The translations under genes were made by a program, and so were the position numbers. Below the pieces are notes generated by a model that ran no database searches, was not told the origin of the DNA, and was given only the letters and a program-made list of their open reading frames with translations. From assembly GCA_020632885.1 (NCBI GenBank), contig JACKEQ010000005.1, positions 219,552-283,551 on the forward strand: a DNA stretch of 64,000 nt, in the 5' to 3' direction. The DNA comes from Alphaproteobacteria bacterium. Lineage in GTDB: Bacteria > Myxococcota_A > UBA796 > GCA-2862545. Positions 11,022-20,744 of this stretch are shown here, piece by piece (position 1 is the stretch's first letter; each line of letters starts with the position of its first letter).

Positions 11022-11603
11022 TCAGCCCTCCTCTCCCGCGTCGGCCTTCTTCGGTTCGATGTGCACGTAGCTGTACTCGCTCTCGCCCTCGAAGCCCTTC
11101 GCAGGACGCCAGTTGACGTCGAGGACCTCGGTGACGACCCACAGCATCAGGTAGACCTTCACGAGCTCGAGCGTCTCGAGGTCCGCCTGCTCGTCGTCGG
11201 TCTCGGGGCGCTCCCGCTCGAAGAGCGCGAAGAGCGCCTCGTCGAGGATGTGGGGCTGCGACCGCATCACGGCGCGGGCGCGCTCGGGGAACGTGGTGTC
11301 GAGCGGCATGAGCTCGCCGATCAGCGCGTTCACGCGGGCCTCGGCCTCGCGGATCTGCGCCCACGTGGCGCTCTTCAGGCGGCCCCCCGCGAGGTCGAAC
11401 ATCCGCACCACCACCCCGGTGAGGTAGATGGACACACCCGCGGTCGCGGGCTGCATGTTCTCCGCGTTCTCCTCGATGAAGCGGGTGAGGCGGCGCTGAT
11501 CGCGCAGCAGACGGGTGAGCGCGGTCTGGTGGGCCTCGGGGGCATCACCGATCGTCTCGGACCAGTCGTGCACGGTCGAGCGGGGGATGAAGGCGTTGGG
11601 CAT
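11022..11603 (-). CDS. Hypothetical helical protein
   Basis: 193 residues from the ATG at 11603, which has GGAG eight bases upstream; a GTG seven codons earlier lacks a ribosome site. The product is soluble and helix-rich (LTRLLRDQRRLTRFIEEN, AEARVNALIGELMPLD, LETLELVKVYLMLWVVTEV) with an acidic C-terminus. No recognised family. It heads the run 11022-10424-9851. Confidence 0.6.
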   Translation of the reverse strand: MPNAFIPRSTVHDWSETIGDAPEAHQTALTRLLRDQRRLTRFIEENAENMQPATAGVSIYLTGVVVRMFDLAGGRLKSATWAQIREAEARVNALIGELMPLDTTFPERARAVMRSQPHILDEALFALFERERPETDDEQADLETLELVKVYLMLWVVTEVLDVNWRPAKGFEGESEYSYVHIEPKKADAGEEG

Positions 11604-11676
11604 CGAGCACTCCGGCTTGGGCACCGAGCGCTAACGGCTTGTGCAGACGCGCACCACGGGAACGTGCACAGCGTGC

Positions 11677-12175
11677 TCAGGACGTCGCGTCGGGGAGCAT
11701 GTCGCGCGCCAGATCCACAGCTCGTTCCATGGATCTCTGGAACTCACCGGCGACCACACGCTCGATCTGTCCGCCCACCAGCCGGATCCGCACCTCGATC
11801 TCGCCGTTCACCACACGCCGGCAGCCCTGCGGGTGGGGCTCGATGAGGGTCTCACCCGAGACGCTCACGCGCTCGCCGAGGGCCGGGAGGGCCACGGTCC
11901 AGTCGAGCCGGCTGCGGCTCCGGTCGAAGCGGTTGGTCTGCGTGTAGGAGAGACGGTCGGACCCGAGCGCCTTCGCGACCACGCCCGGGAGCTTCTGGCC
12001 GCTGGTGAACTCGATCACCCGCACCTCCACCTCACCTTCCTGGCGCACCTCGAGCACCCGCGATGCGAGGTTGGTGCGCTCCGCCAGGGCCTCGCGGAAA
12101 CGGCTCGCTCTCGAACACGTCCCACGCCACCTCGGGCGTGACGGGCAGGTGGCTCTCCACGAACAGCTTCTGCAT
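11677..12175 (-). CDS. DUF2505-like START-fold protein, one frameshift
   Basis: About 165 residues. The ATG at 12175 has GGAGG four bases upstream, and the protein opens MQKLFVESHLPVTPEVAWDV. A one-base insertion near 12096 (GCGG for GCG) breaks the frame; after repair it continues REALAERTN, FTSGQKLPGVVAKALG, CRRVVNGEIEVRIRLVGGQIE. The ending G-x-I-x-V-x-I/V-R-x-x-G-G-Q-I-E matches the paralogue at 14678-15187. DUF2505 proteins are predicted lipid- or ligand-binding helix-grip folds of unknown role. Here it lies just downstream of the M1 peptidase gene, possibly in the same transcript. Confidence 0.72.
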
Positions 12176-12200
12176 GGGTCCTCCGGGTGCGGAGCCTACC

Positions 12201-14676
12201 TCACTGTGGGCCGAGCGCGTCCAGCCGTTCGACGGCGCCGTCCAGCGCGCCCTGCATGGCGTCCATCCGCTCGACGAGGGCGTCCAGGCGCTTCGCGAGC
12301 CCGTCGTCGTCGGGCGCGGGGTTGCGGATGGCCGCGATGGACGTGCGCGCCGCGGTGTCGAGCTCGGGGATCGGGTTGTCCGCGACGAACCGCTCCAGCA
12401 TCGGGATGTCGGTGAGACGGAGCGCACGGGCGGCCTCCACGGCGTCCTCGCGGACCCTGAGCTCGGGGTCCTGCAGGGCGACCGCGATGGCGTCGGCCAG
12501 CACCCGCTGCAGACGGACGCGCTCCCGATCGGACAGCTCGGCCTCCCGGATGAGCTCCGCCGTGGCGTACAGGGCGGCGCGGCGCACGAGGGCGCGCGGA
12601 TCGGCCGTGAAGGACGGCACGGAGCCCACCACGCCGGCGTCCGCGAGCCGGTGGATGGCCAGGAAGTGCAGGTAGCCCACCCGGGAGGGGTCGGCGCGCT
12701 TCAGGATGCGGCCGGCCACCTCGGTCGCGCGGTCGGGGTCGTGCTCCTCGAGCCGCGAGAAGGCAGCGCTCCGCACCCAGCCGTGCGGGTCGTCCAGCGC
12801 GCGCTCCAGGGCCGCGAGGGAGGCCGGTGTGGCCGGCAGACCGCGCACCGCCTCGCGGCGGACGAGGGCCTGGGGGTCGTCCAGACGGGCGAGGAGGAAG
12901 CCCTCGGCACGCTCGTCCGCGCCATGCCCACCGAGAGCGCGCACCGCGCGGCTGCGGAGGGTCACGTCCACACCGGAGGTCGCCAGGGCCTCGAGCGCGT
13001 CGAGCACGTCGGGCTCGGGGTCGCCCTCGCCGAGGTGGGTGAGCGCGACGAGCCGGGCCTGGGCGTGCTTCGACCCCTGGAGCTGCGCCAGCCACCGGGC
13101 GGGGCTCTGGGTGTGCTCGAGGGTGCCGGGCACGCCGCGCTCGGGGTCCACGGCCACGAAGAGAGGCTCGCGGGCCGCGGGCACCACCAGCTTCACGGGC
13201 GTGCCGTCCAGCCAGACCGTCCGCTCCACCGGGCCGTCCGGGAGGCCGACCTCCACCGTGAGCGGCACGTGGAACACGGGCCCGTCGCCCTTCGGCGTGA
13301 TCGTGAGCTCGAGCTGCCCGTCCTTCCAGCGGTCCGCGACGGTCCAGGCGGCCGTGCCCTTCCCGTACACCCACTGATCGAAGTACCAGCGCAGAGGCCT
13401 GCCGGACGCGTCCTCGAGGGCCCTCCGGAGGTCCTCGCCCTCCACGAGCCCGAGCCGGTGGCGGTCGACGTAGAGCCGCACCCCGCGTCGAACACGTCGG
13501 CCCCGAGCATCACCCGGAGCCCCTGGAGCACCGCGGCCCCTTGTCGTAGCTGCCCATCCACGTGGCCACGGGCTTCTCGCGAGAGGCGGCGTCGGGCTCG
13601 AGAGCGCGGGCCTGACCGGCGGCGTGGGTGAAGGTGGGGTCCCAGGAGACCGCACCCGCCTCGGCGCCGTGGGCGATGGCGGCCCACTCGTTCTCGTAGA
13701 AGCGCGCGAAGCCCTCGTTGAGCCACCAGGGGTTCCAGCCGTGGCAGGTGACCAGATCGCCGAACCAGTGGTGGGCGACCTCGTGGGCGAGGACGTCCTC
13801 GCTGTGGCGGAGGTTCAGGGGGTCGTCGTGCTCGGCCAGGATGTTGTGGGCGAGGAGCGTGAGGGTGGGGTTCTCCATGCCGCCCCACATGTACCGCTGC
13901 ACGAACACGAAGCGCAGCAGGGGGTACGGGAGGGGCCCGAAGCGCTCGGTGAACACGCGGACCTGCGCGGCCACGGGCGCCATGGACGCGCGCACGCGGG
14001 CGGGATCGGACCCCGGGGGCACGAGGACCTCGATGGGGAGGGGCCCATCGAGCTCGAGGACGTCGTAGGCACCGGCCGTGACGGTGACGAGGTAGCTCAC
14101 GACCGGCTGGCCCATCTCGAAGGACCAGCGGGTGAAGCCGTCCGGACGGTCCTCCCGCGAGGTGAGGGGCCCGAGCCCCCGCGCCTCCAGGCCCCGGGGG
14201 ACCGTGACGTGCGTGGTGACGGTGAACGTGTCGCTCGGGTGGTCCCAGGTGGGGAACCACCAGCGGTTGTCCTCGTCCTCGCCCTGGCTGTAGACCTCGG
14301 TGTAGCCGTCGTCCCACGCGGGCCCGCGGAAGTACAGGCCCTTCGCGGGGGTGGCCGTGTAGTCCAGCCGCACGACGTGGCGCTCGCCGGGCGGGAGGCG
14401 CACGTCCACCCAGCCGTCGCCGACGGTGAGCTCCGCGGGTGCGCCGTCGACCGTGGCCCCCGTGATGTCGAGGGCCTCCTGGTGCAGCCTCACGTGATCG
14501 TGGGATCGGCCGAGACGCTCGAGCGTGTGGGTCGCCGAGCCCGCCACCGTGCGGGCCACGGGGTCGATCCGCACGTCCAGCTCGAGGTGCGTGATGTCCC
14601 AGAGGCGCTCGGGCAGCAGGGTGTCGGGCGCGTCGCGCGGTGGACCGGCGAGCGCGCCGGCGGCGAGGAGCAGCAC
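12201..14676 (-). CDS. M1 family aminopeptidase with HEAT-like C-terminus, two frameshifts
   Basis: About 825 residues after repair. The GTG start at 14676 is one base from the preceding stop, followed by a short signal-like MLLLAAGALAGPP. The M1 catalytic module has the exopeptidase motif GGMENP (265-270), zinc site HEVAHH (298-303) and third ligand in LNEGFA (Glu321). Losses of one base in C runs near 13537 and 13481 interrupt the segment GSYDKGAAVLQGLRVMLGA...RLYVDRH, which is otherwise conserved. The last 300 residues are HEAT-like helical pairs (VTLRSRAVRALGGHG, ALVRREAVRGLP, HGWVRSAAFSRL). Inferred role: periplasmic or secreted peptide trimming. Confidence 0.88.
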
Positions 14677-14677
14677 G

Positions 14678-15187
14678 TCAGGCCAGGTTGGCCGTGCCGT
14701 TGTCCTCGAGCCACGCGACGCTGGCCGTGTGCATCTTCGCGTAGGCGTCCTCGATCTGGGACACGATCTGCTTCTCGATCTGCCCGCCGATGAAGCGGAC
14801 CTTCACGTCGATGTCGCCGTCGATCTGCAGCTCGCAGCCCGGGCCCTTGGGGACGACCTTGAAGACGCCCTTCGCGCTGAACTTGTCCGACGAGAGGAAG
14901 GTGGGGAGGACCTCCCAGCTCATCACGCTGGCGGCCCGATCCCAGACGTTGACCTGATCGTAGACGAGCTTCTTGGTGCCCACGATGGCCGCGACCGGGC
15001 CCGGGAGCTCGTTCTCCGGGGTGAAGCGGAGCTTGCGCGTGACCACGCCACCCGCGTCCGTCTCCTCGACGAGCTCGCGCTTCACGGTGCTGTTGGCCTG
15101 GAGCTGCGCGTCGAAGGCGTCGTCCCAGTACATCTCCCAGTAGCGCTCGGGAGTGCAGGGGTAGGCGTAGCGGACGTTCAGCTTCAT
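14678..15187 (-). CDS. DUF2505-like START-fold protein
   Basis: 169 residues. The ATG at 15187 is favoured by GAGGTG upstream; a GTG three codons earlier is possible. Family features are the N-terminal YAYPCTPERYWEMYWDD, a central NELPGPVAAIVGTKKLVYDQ strand-helix, and LQIDGDIDVKVRFIGGQIEK before a long C-terminal helix. It is a paralogue of 11677-12175. It precedes the M1 peptidase start by one base, so expression is coupled. Predicted helix-grip lipid/ligand binder. Confidence 0.8.
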   Translation of the reverse strand: MKLNVRYAYPCTPERYWEMYWDDAFDAQLQANSTVKRELVEETDAGGVVTRKLRFTPENELPGPVAAIVGTKKLVYDQVNVWDRAASVMSWEVLPTFLSSDKFSAKGVFKVVPKGPGCELQIDGDIDVKVRFIGGQIEKQIVSQIEDAYAKMHTASVAWLEDNGTANLA

Positions 15188-15221
15188 GGGACTCACCTCA
15201 CCGGCGCTCGGGCCGGGCCCC

Positions 15222-15578
15222 CTATAACGATCTGGGCGGCCCGGTGCCGACTCTCAGCGCGTCGCGCGCGAGCGGGGGTCCGAGCCCGTGATCACGGCCG
15301 TCGAAGCGGCGGACGACCGGATCGTACCGGCCCTGGAGCACGAGCCCTCCGCCGCGGCCATCGGGGAGGACGAGCACGCAGTCGGCGGGGTCGTAGAGGA
15401 TGCCCTCCTCGCCGAAGCGCACCCAGGCCGTGAGCGGACGGACGGAAGCCCAGGGAAGCAAACCCTGCACACCTTCGGCGAGCATCTCCAGATACCAGGA
15501 AGGAGCATGCCAATCCAGCACATCGAGGTCGGGGTTGCAAGGATCCCCGAGATCTTCTCGGTGAGATCGCTCACACAT
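15222..15578 (-). CDS. Possible hypothetical protein, 118 residues
   Basis: The frame looks protein-like over its last 90 residues (WYLEMLAEGVQGLLPW, LTAWVRFGEEGILYDPADC, LVLQGRYDPVVRRFDGRD), but the ATG at 15578 has no ribosome site and the first 25 residues are less convincing. Start and even reality are uncertain; a shorter product starting inside is possible. It lies upstream of the DUF2505 gene on the same strand. Confidence 0.35.
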   Translation of the reverse strand: MCERSHREDLGDPCNPDLDVLDWHAPSWYLEMLAEGVQGLLPWASVRPLTAWVRFGEEGILYDPADCVLVLPDGRGGGLVLQGRYDPVVRRFDGRDHGLGPPLARDALRVGTGPPRSL

Positions 15579-15973
15579 TCGGGTGCCCGGGGTTTCGGGT
15601 GGAAGCGCGCAGGTATAGCATGTGAGGGTCGGCGCGTGCCGACCCAGCCGTTCAACCGCGACCCCCGGGAGGTGCTCGATGAATCAGGTCCCCATGCCTG
15701 TCACCACGATTCGCATCCAGAAGATCCCGTCGGTCACGGTCGGCTTTCTCGCCTAGCGAGCGCCCCACGCGGCCCTGAAGGTCCCTGATCCCCGGTCTGC
15801 CGGGCGAGCTCGCTCGTCCGCGTCCGCGGGTCGCCCGCTCGCGGCATGGACCCCGGTCCTGTCGGACGCTGGCGGCGCCCTCGCGCCCCGCCCGCGCCTT
15901 CCGGCAGAACGGGTCCATCCGTTTTCCTGCATGCCTGCAGACGTCCGTTTGCAGGTCAATGGAGAGGTGCGCC
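15579..15973. other. Intergenic region with a tiny reading frame and inverted repeats
   Basis: There is no conventional gene in these 395 bases. A minus-10-like TATAGC occurs at 15614-15619, upstream of a 25-codon frame with a good ribosome site (15679-15756). Between that frame and the MATE gene are GC-rich potential hairpins and an 8-base inverted repeat ATGGACCC (15846-15853) / GGGTCCAT (15911-15918). This could be leader or small-RNA sequence for the MATE gene. Confidence 0.4.
15679..15756 (+). CDS. Possible 25-residue peptide
   Basis: A frame of ATG plus 24 sense codons and TAG, preceded by GGGAGGTG six bases upstream, one of the better ribosome sites in the window. The peptide begins MNQVPMPVTTIRIQK and ends VTVGFLA; it is mildly hydrophobic with three basic and no acidic residues. 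It could be a leader peptide for the downstream MATE exporter, a small bioactive peptide, or chance. Confidence 0.3.
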   Translation: MNQVPMPVTTIRIQKIPSVTVGFLA

Positions 15974-17311
15974 ATGCGCGCGTCCACCCTCGCTCCCGTC
16001 GCGCCGTCCGAGGCGCGCCCCGCAGACGTGCTCCGCCTCGCCTGGCCCATCATGGTCAGCATGGCGTCGTACTCCATCATGGGTCTCGTCGACTCCCTGT
16101 TCGTCGGTCAGCTCGGCACCTCCGCCCTGGCGGCCGTCGGGCTCGCCACCAGCGCCACCCACCTGGCGTGCGCCCTGTGGATCGGCTGCCTCGGCGGCGT
16201 TCGCGTGCTGATCGCGCAGCGCTCCGGTGCGGACGACCTCGCGTCCGCGCGGGTCTTCGCCTGGCAGGGGATCTGGCTCGCGCTGCTCGCGGGGGCCCTG
16301 ACCGCGTGCCTGGCGCCGTTCGCTCCCGCCATGCTGGGGCTCTTCGGCGCGTCCGGCGACGTCGTGTCGCAGGGCTCCGGCTACCTGGGCGTGCGGCTCG
16401 TGGGGTCCACGTTCGTGTTCCTCGTGTTCGCGCTCCAGGGCTGGTTCCAGGGTCGGGGCGACACCCGGACCCCGATGCGTGCGGTGCTCGCGGGCAACCT
16501 GCTCAACGTCGTGCTCGATCCCGTGCTCATCCACGGGCTGTTCGGCTTCCCGGCACTCGGGGCGGCCGGCGCGGCCGTGGCGACCGCCCTCGCGTTCGGC
16601 GTGCAGGTGGTCTGGCTCGGCGTGGCCGCGTCGCGCGACCTCGGCGCGCGCGTGGCCCTCCGGTGGGACGACCTCCGCGAGATCCTCCGCGTCGGTCTGC
16701 CCATGGGCACCCACTTCGTGCTGGACGTCGCCTCGTTCGCCCTGTTCGCCATGCTGCTCGCGTCCGTCGGGGAGGCCCACCTGGCCGCCCACGTCGTGGT
16801 CGTGCGCGTGCTCATGGTGAGCGTGCTCCCCGGCCACGCGATCGGCGAGGCCACCGGGGTGCTCGTGGGGCGGGCGCTCGGCGGCGGGCAGCCGGAGGTC
16901 GCGCGTCGGTCGTGGGCGAGCGGGACCCTCGTGGCCGTGGCCATCATGAGCGTGTTCGGCGTGGGCTTCCTGTCCGTGCCCGAGCTCCTCCTCGGCCCGT
17001 TCGGCGTGGAGCCGGACGTGCTCGAGCTCGGCGTGGGCGTGCTCGCCCTCGCGGGCCTGGTCCAGGCCTTCGACGCCGTGGCGATGGTGGCGGTCGGTGC
17101 CCTCAACGGCGCCGGCGACACCCGGTTCTCGATGGTCCTCGGGCTCGGCGCGAGCTGGCTCGTGAAGGTCCCGGTGAGCGTGGCCGGCGTGGCGCTCGGC
17201 TTCGGCGTCGTGGGCGCGTGGAGCGGCGTGGCCGTGGAGCTCGTGGTGCTCGCGCTCCTCGCGGTGGCGCGGGTGCGCGGTGGCACCTGGTTGTCGCGGG
17301 GGGCGCTGTGA
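15974..17311 (+). CDS. MATE family multidrug/toxin efflux transporter
   Basis: 445 residues from the ATG at 15974, which is set by GGAGAGG six bases upstream; an upstream in-frame ATG lacks one. Twelve hydrophobic segments form two MATE halves. Landmarks are LRLAWPIMVSMASYSIMGLV and DSLFVGQLGTSALAAVGLA at the start and LQGWFQGRGDTRTPM in the first half; the second half repeats the theme with IGEATGVLVGRALGGG and VGALNGAGDTRFSM. Known MATE proteins export cationic drugs or metabolites in exchange for H+ or Na+; the substrate is unknown here. The next gene starts 70 bases downstream. Confidence 0.93.
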   Translation: MRASTLAPVAPSEARPADVLRLAWPIMVSMASYSIMGLVDSLFVGQLGTSALAAVGLATSATHLACALWIGCLGGVRVLIAQRSGADDLASARVFAWQGIWLALLAGALTACLAPFAPAMLGLFGASGDVVSQGSGYLGVRLVGSTFVFLVFALQGWFQGRGDTRTPMRAVLAGNLLNVVLDPVLIHGLFGFPALGAAGAAVATALAFGVQVVWLGVAASRDLGARVALRWDDLREILRVGLPMGTHFVLDVASFALFAMLLASVGEAHLAAHVVVVRVLMVSVLPGHAIGEATGVLVGRALGGGQPEVARRSWASGTLVAVAIMSVFGVGFLSVPELLLGPFGVEPDVLELGVGVLALAGLVQAFDAVAMVAVGALNGAGDTRFSMVLGLGASWLVKVPVSVAGVALGFGVVGAWSGVAVELVVLALLAVARVRGGTWLSRGAL

Positions 17312-17381
17312 GAGCGCGTACGGGCCTCCCGCGGCTCGCGACCATATAGGGGGGGCGTCCGCGCAGGAGTCCTCCTACCGC

Positions 17382-20300
17382 ATGCTCTTCCTCGTCGCCG
17401 CCGCCACCGCCGCGTCGTGCCTGGATGTGGGGGACGTCGACGATCTCCTCGTGGAGATCGACTTCGTCCGGTCCACCCTCTCGGAGCGGTGGACCGTGAG
17501 CTGGGCGCCGGGCACCTGCGAGGTCCCCGACAGCATCCCGGTCGCGATCACGGGCGCCAAGCTCGGTGAGGTGGTGAAGGCGAAGGACGGGCGGGAGCGC
17601 CTGGAGGTCAGCCGCCTCGACCTCCTCTCCGGGGCGGGATCCGGGAGCCTCGAGCCCTGGCGCGCGAAGGCCCAGGACACCCGCGTCGTGTTCCGCGCGC
17701 CGTCGTCCATCCCCCTCCAGGTGTTCACCGACGAGAGCGCGCACCAGTACGCGGAGCGCGGCGTGTACGAGGTGTGGTGGGACGAGGGCGACCTCGACGT
17801 CCCCGTGCTCGTCTGGACCAGCTGGGCCGACTGGGTCGGCGCCGGCACCGTCCTCGAGAAGCCCGTCCTGCGCCGGGTCCCCTCGCTGCGCGAGCTCGGC
17901 ACCCTGGGTCGGAGCCTGCGTCGCGCGGAGCTCTCGACGCTGGTGGATCGGCTGGACAACTCGCTGGACCTGATGGACGAGGAGCCCAACGGCTGGGCCC
18001 CCGGTCGGGACATCGCGGACGTGCTCGCGTCGGGCCGCGGCACCCCCACCGAGCGCGGGCTCATCCTGCTCGCCATGCTGCGCGAGGCGGGGTTCGACGC
18101 GCGGCCCGCGTGGTTCACACCCGACGACAACCCCGTGCTCCCGCGCACCCTGCCCGCTCCGCACCTCCTGCTCTACCCGGCCATCGGGGTCCGGGTGGGC
18201 AAGGAGATCCTCTACATCGACCCCGGCACGACGGGCGCGCGTCCCCCCGAGGTCCCCGCACGGATGCGCGGCGGACGCGTGCTGGTGGCCGGACGTCACC
18301 TCACGGTCCCCATCGACACCGGGGCGCCCCGGGGCGAGGTGCGGATCTCCGCGGATCTCCAGGTCGCCCGCAGCGGGCAGATCACGGTCGTCGCGGACCT
18401 CGTGCCCACCGGAGCCGCCGAACAGGTCCTCCGCAGCCTGCTGTCCCGCCTGGACGCACCGGAGTGGCCCGCCGCGGTCACCCCGTGGATCACGCCCCGC
18501 GGCGACCTGCGCGATCTGGTCGTGGACGTGAAGGGTCTCGACGGGCTCGAGCCGTTCCGCGTGATCCTGCGCTACACCGAGCCCACCAAGCTCCAGGGGA
18601 CGGGGACGACGCTCCGCGGTCCCGTGCGCGACATCGTGGCTCCCTGGTTGGCGGAGACGCTGCCGCCGGGGATCGCCATCGAGGAGCGCATCCGGGTCGT
18701 CCCGCCCGAGGGTCTCCTGGCGCTCACCGCCATCCGGCCCGAGCACGGCGAGTCCAACGCCATCCTGCTCAACCGGTCGCTGGCCACGGAGGGCACCGAG
18801 CTCATGCTGAGCTCGGACTGGCGGGTGCTCGGTGCGCGCTCGCCGGGCGCCGAGCTCCAGAAGCTGCCCAAGGACACCGAGGTCCTCCTCTTCCCGGCGG
18901 ACGCGACGGCGCGCCGGGCGGCCAAGCGCCTCGATCTCGCCGACAACGACAAGGCCGTCATCGACGCCCTGCTCCTCTGGCGCCTGGACGAGCCCGAGAA
19001 GGCCCGCAAGGTGCTCGACCGCCTGCATCCGCGCAAGCTCTCGGTCATCGAGCTGGGCGGGTTGATCGCCCACTACGCCTCCCCGGGCGACCGCCGGCCC
19101 TGGCAGGCCCTCGTCACCCTGGTGGGGACGGACGACGAGCGCATCGCCGTGATCGACGACCTCGTCACCACCGGCGACCGCCGCCTGGCCTGGCAGCTCG
19201 CGACGTTCATGGCGAAGAACTCGGCAGACCCCGTGGCCCGCACCAAGGCGCTCGTGCAGGTCGCGCGGTTCCAGGGTCCCGAGCAGCCCGACGGCCAGGC
19301 CGACCCCGAGGGCCACAAGGCCTGGCGGGACCCCATCAAGCTCCTCGAGAAGGCCAGCAGCCTCGCAGGAGACCGGCAGGACCTCGTGCGCCTGGAGCTC
19401 GCGCGCGCCTTCCTCCGGCAGGGCACGCCGATGGCCGCCGAGGAGCTCCTCGACAAGGCCATGGAGGCCCCCACCCCCCTCACGAAGGCCGTGCGCGCCG
19501 AGTTCGGTGCGATGACCGGCGTGCAGGGCGTCGACGTGCTGGGGCTCGTGAAGGAGGCCATCGCGGAGGCCCCGTTCGACCCCGACGTGCGCGAGTCCGC
19601 CGGGCGGGCGCTGGCCTTCCTGGGCAGGCGCCGCCAGGGGGTGGCCGACATCCTGCTCGCCGCCGAGCTGGCCGGCAACGACTCCACGCGCTGGCTCACG
19701 GCCGCCCGGTTCGCCGCGGACTTCGGTGACCTCCGCGCCGCCGTCTTCGCCGCCCGCCGGGCATCGGACCTCGAGCCCCGGGGCCTCGTGCAGGCCGTGC
19801 AGCTCCAGCTCCTCGCGAAGCTCGCCCGCAACACGTCGGCCCTGGAGCTCGCCGTGCGCCGGTCGGGGGGCACGCCGCTCTACGACGACATCCCGGACGA
19901 CCTCGACAGCCTCGTCACCCTCGCGGCCAACCAGATCCCCCAGGATCCGGTCGAGGCCGCCGAGGGCAAGGCCCACCCGTGGAAGCTCGCCCTCCTGCGC
20001 CACCACGTCGGCGACGTCGAGTCCGACCCCCGCCTGTTGCTGGAGCGGGCGATGCTCCACTACGAGCGCGGGATGACCGAGGACGCCGCCCAGGACGGCA
20101 GCCTGCTGCTCGATCGCTACCAGTCGCCGGACGGCGCCCGGTTCGTGCTCGGGGGCGTCACCGCGCGCTTCCGTCACGCGGACCCCGCCAGCCTCGTGCG
20201 CCGGTACACCCGGTCGGCCGAGGTGCGCGACGCCCTCGTCGATCTCGAGCTCGTCACGGGCGGGCGCCCGGAGCCCGCCGGCGAGAAGGGACGCCGCGAG

Positions 20301-20720
20301 GTCGTCTCGCTGATGCGGAGCAACCCCGGCCGCGTCGCGATGCAGGCGTCGACCTGGCCCGTGGGCAAGCGGGCCTTCACGGCACCGGGGCCGGTCGGGT
20401 TCGAGGCCAACCGCTACCTGTCGGCCATCGACGGTCTGCTGGCGTGGTCGGACCCCGAGCGCCAGATGACGGTCGTGATCACGGCCACGTCCATCGGCGA
20501 GCTGCCGCCCCCCTTCGCGAACCTCTACAAGAACGGCCCCACGGTGCTCTCCACCCGCCGGGGTGCCACCGTGATCCGCCTGGATGGCGGCGCCATCCCG
20601 GTGTTCGCGGGCGTGACGATCAGCGAGGGGCGGGACGTCTGGGGCTTCGGGCTCTCGCCGTCCACCGCGCGGGACGCGGTGCTGTACGGCATCCGCGCCC
20701 TCGAGGCGCCCCCGCTCTGA
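17382..20720 (+). CDS. Large lipoprotein-like protein with degenerate transglutaminase domain
   Basis: 1112 residues from the ATG at 17382 (MLFLVAAATAASC, a short signal with a plausible lipobox Cys at 13). The first 400 residues resemble proteins with DUF3857/transglutaminase-like folds: RGLILLAMLREAGFDARPAW corresponds to the helix that carries the catalytic Cys, which is replaced here, and YIDPGTTGARPPEVP to the end of the domain. The remaining 600 residues are helical, TPR-like (LLLWRLDEPEKARKVLDRL, AAEELLDKAMEAP, GMTEDAAQDGSLLLDRY). Probably a non-catalytic periplasmic scaffold. A TATAGGGG-type sequence at 17345 may mark the promoter. Confidence 0.72.
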   Translation: MLFLVAAATAASCLDVGDVDDLLVEIDFVRSTLSERWTVSWAPGTCEVPDSIPVAITGAKLGEVVKAKDGRERLEVSRLDLLSGAGSGSLEPWRAKAQDTRVVFRAPSSIPLQVFTDESAHQYAERGVYEVWWDEGDLDVPVLVWTSWADWVGAGTVLEKPVLRRVPSLRELGTLGRSLRRAELSTLVDRLDNSLDLMDEEPNGWAPGRDIADVLASGRGTPTERGLILLAMLREAGFDARPAWFTPDDNPVLPRTLPAPHLLLYPAIGVRVGKEILYIDPGTTGARPPEVPARMRGGRVLVAGRHLTVPIDTGAPRGEVRISADLQVARSGQITVVADLVPTGAAEQVLRSLLSRLDAPEWPAAVTPWITPRGDLRDLVVDVKGLDGLEPFRVILRYTEPTKLQGTGTTLRGPVRDIVAPWLAETLPPGIAIEERIRVVPPEGLLALTAIRPEHGESNAILLNRSLATEGTELMLSSDWRVLGARSPGAELQKLPKDTEVLLFPADATARRAAKRLDLADNDKAVIDALLLWRLDEPEKARKVLDRLHPRKLSVIELGGLIAHYASPGDRRPWQALVTLVGTDDERIAVIDDLVTTGDRRLAWQLATFMAKNSADPVARTKALVQVARFQGPEQPDGQADPEGHKAWRDPIKLLEKASSLAGDRQDLVRLELARAFLRQGTPMAAEELLDKAMEAPTPLTKAVRAEFGAMTGVQGVDVLGLVKEAIAEAPFDPDVRESAGRALAFLGRRRQGVADILLAAELAGNDSTRWLTAARFAADFGDLRAAVFAARRASDLEPRGLVQAVQLQLLAKLARNTSALELAVRRSGGTPLYDDIPDDLDSLVTLAANQIPQDPVEAAEGKAHPWKLALLRHHVGDVESDPRLLLERAMLHYERGMTEDAAQDGSLLLDRYQSPDGARFVLGGVTARFRHADPASLVRRYTRSAEVRDALVDLELVTGGRPEPAGEKGRREVVSLMRSNPGRVAMQASTWPVGKRAFTAPGPVGFEANRYLSAIDGLLAWSDPERQMTVVITATSIGELPPPFANLYKNGPTVLSTRRGATVIRLDGGAIPVFAGVTISEGRDVWGFGLSPSTARDAVLYGIRALEAPPL

Positions 20721-20744
20721 GCGGGCCTCGTCAGCCGAGGCGCT
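20717..20744. terminator. Hairpin between convergent genes
   Basis: GAGCGGGCCTCG and CGAGGCGCTC around a TCAGC loop form a GC-rich stem located exactly between the convergent ends at 20720 and 20731. There is no U-run on either side, so termination would depend on the stem or on Rho. Confidence 0.4.

Noticed and set aside
15846..15918. ATGGACCC/GGGTCCAT inverted repeat as a regulatory hairpin
   Set aside because: Only eight bases with a 57-base loop in GC-rich DNA; mentioned in the region note but not supported as a feature.
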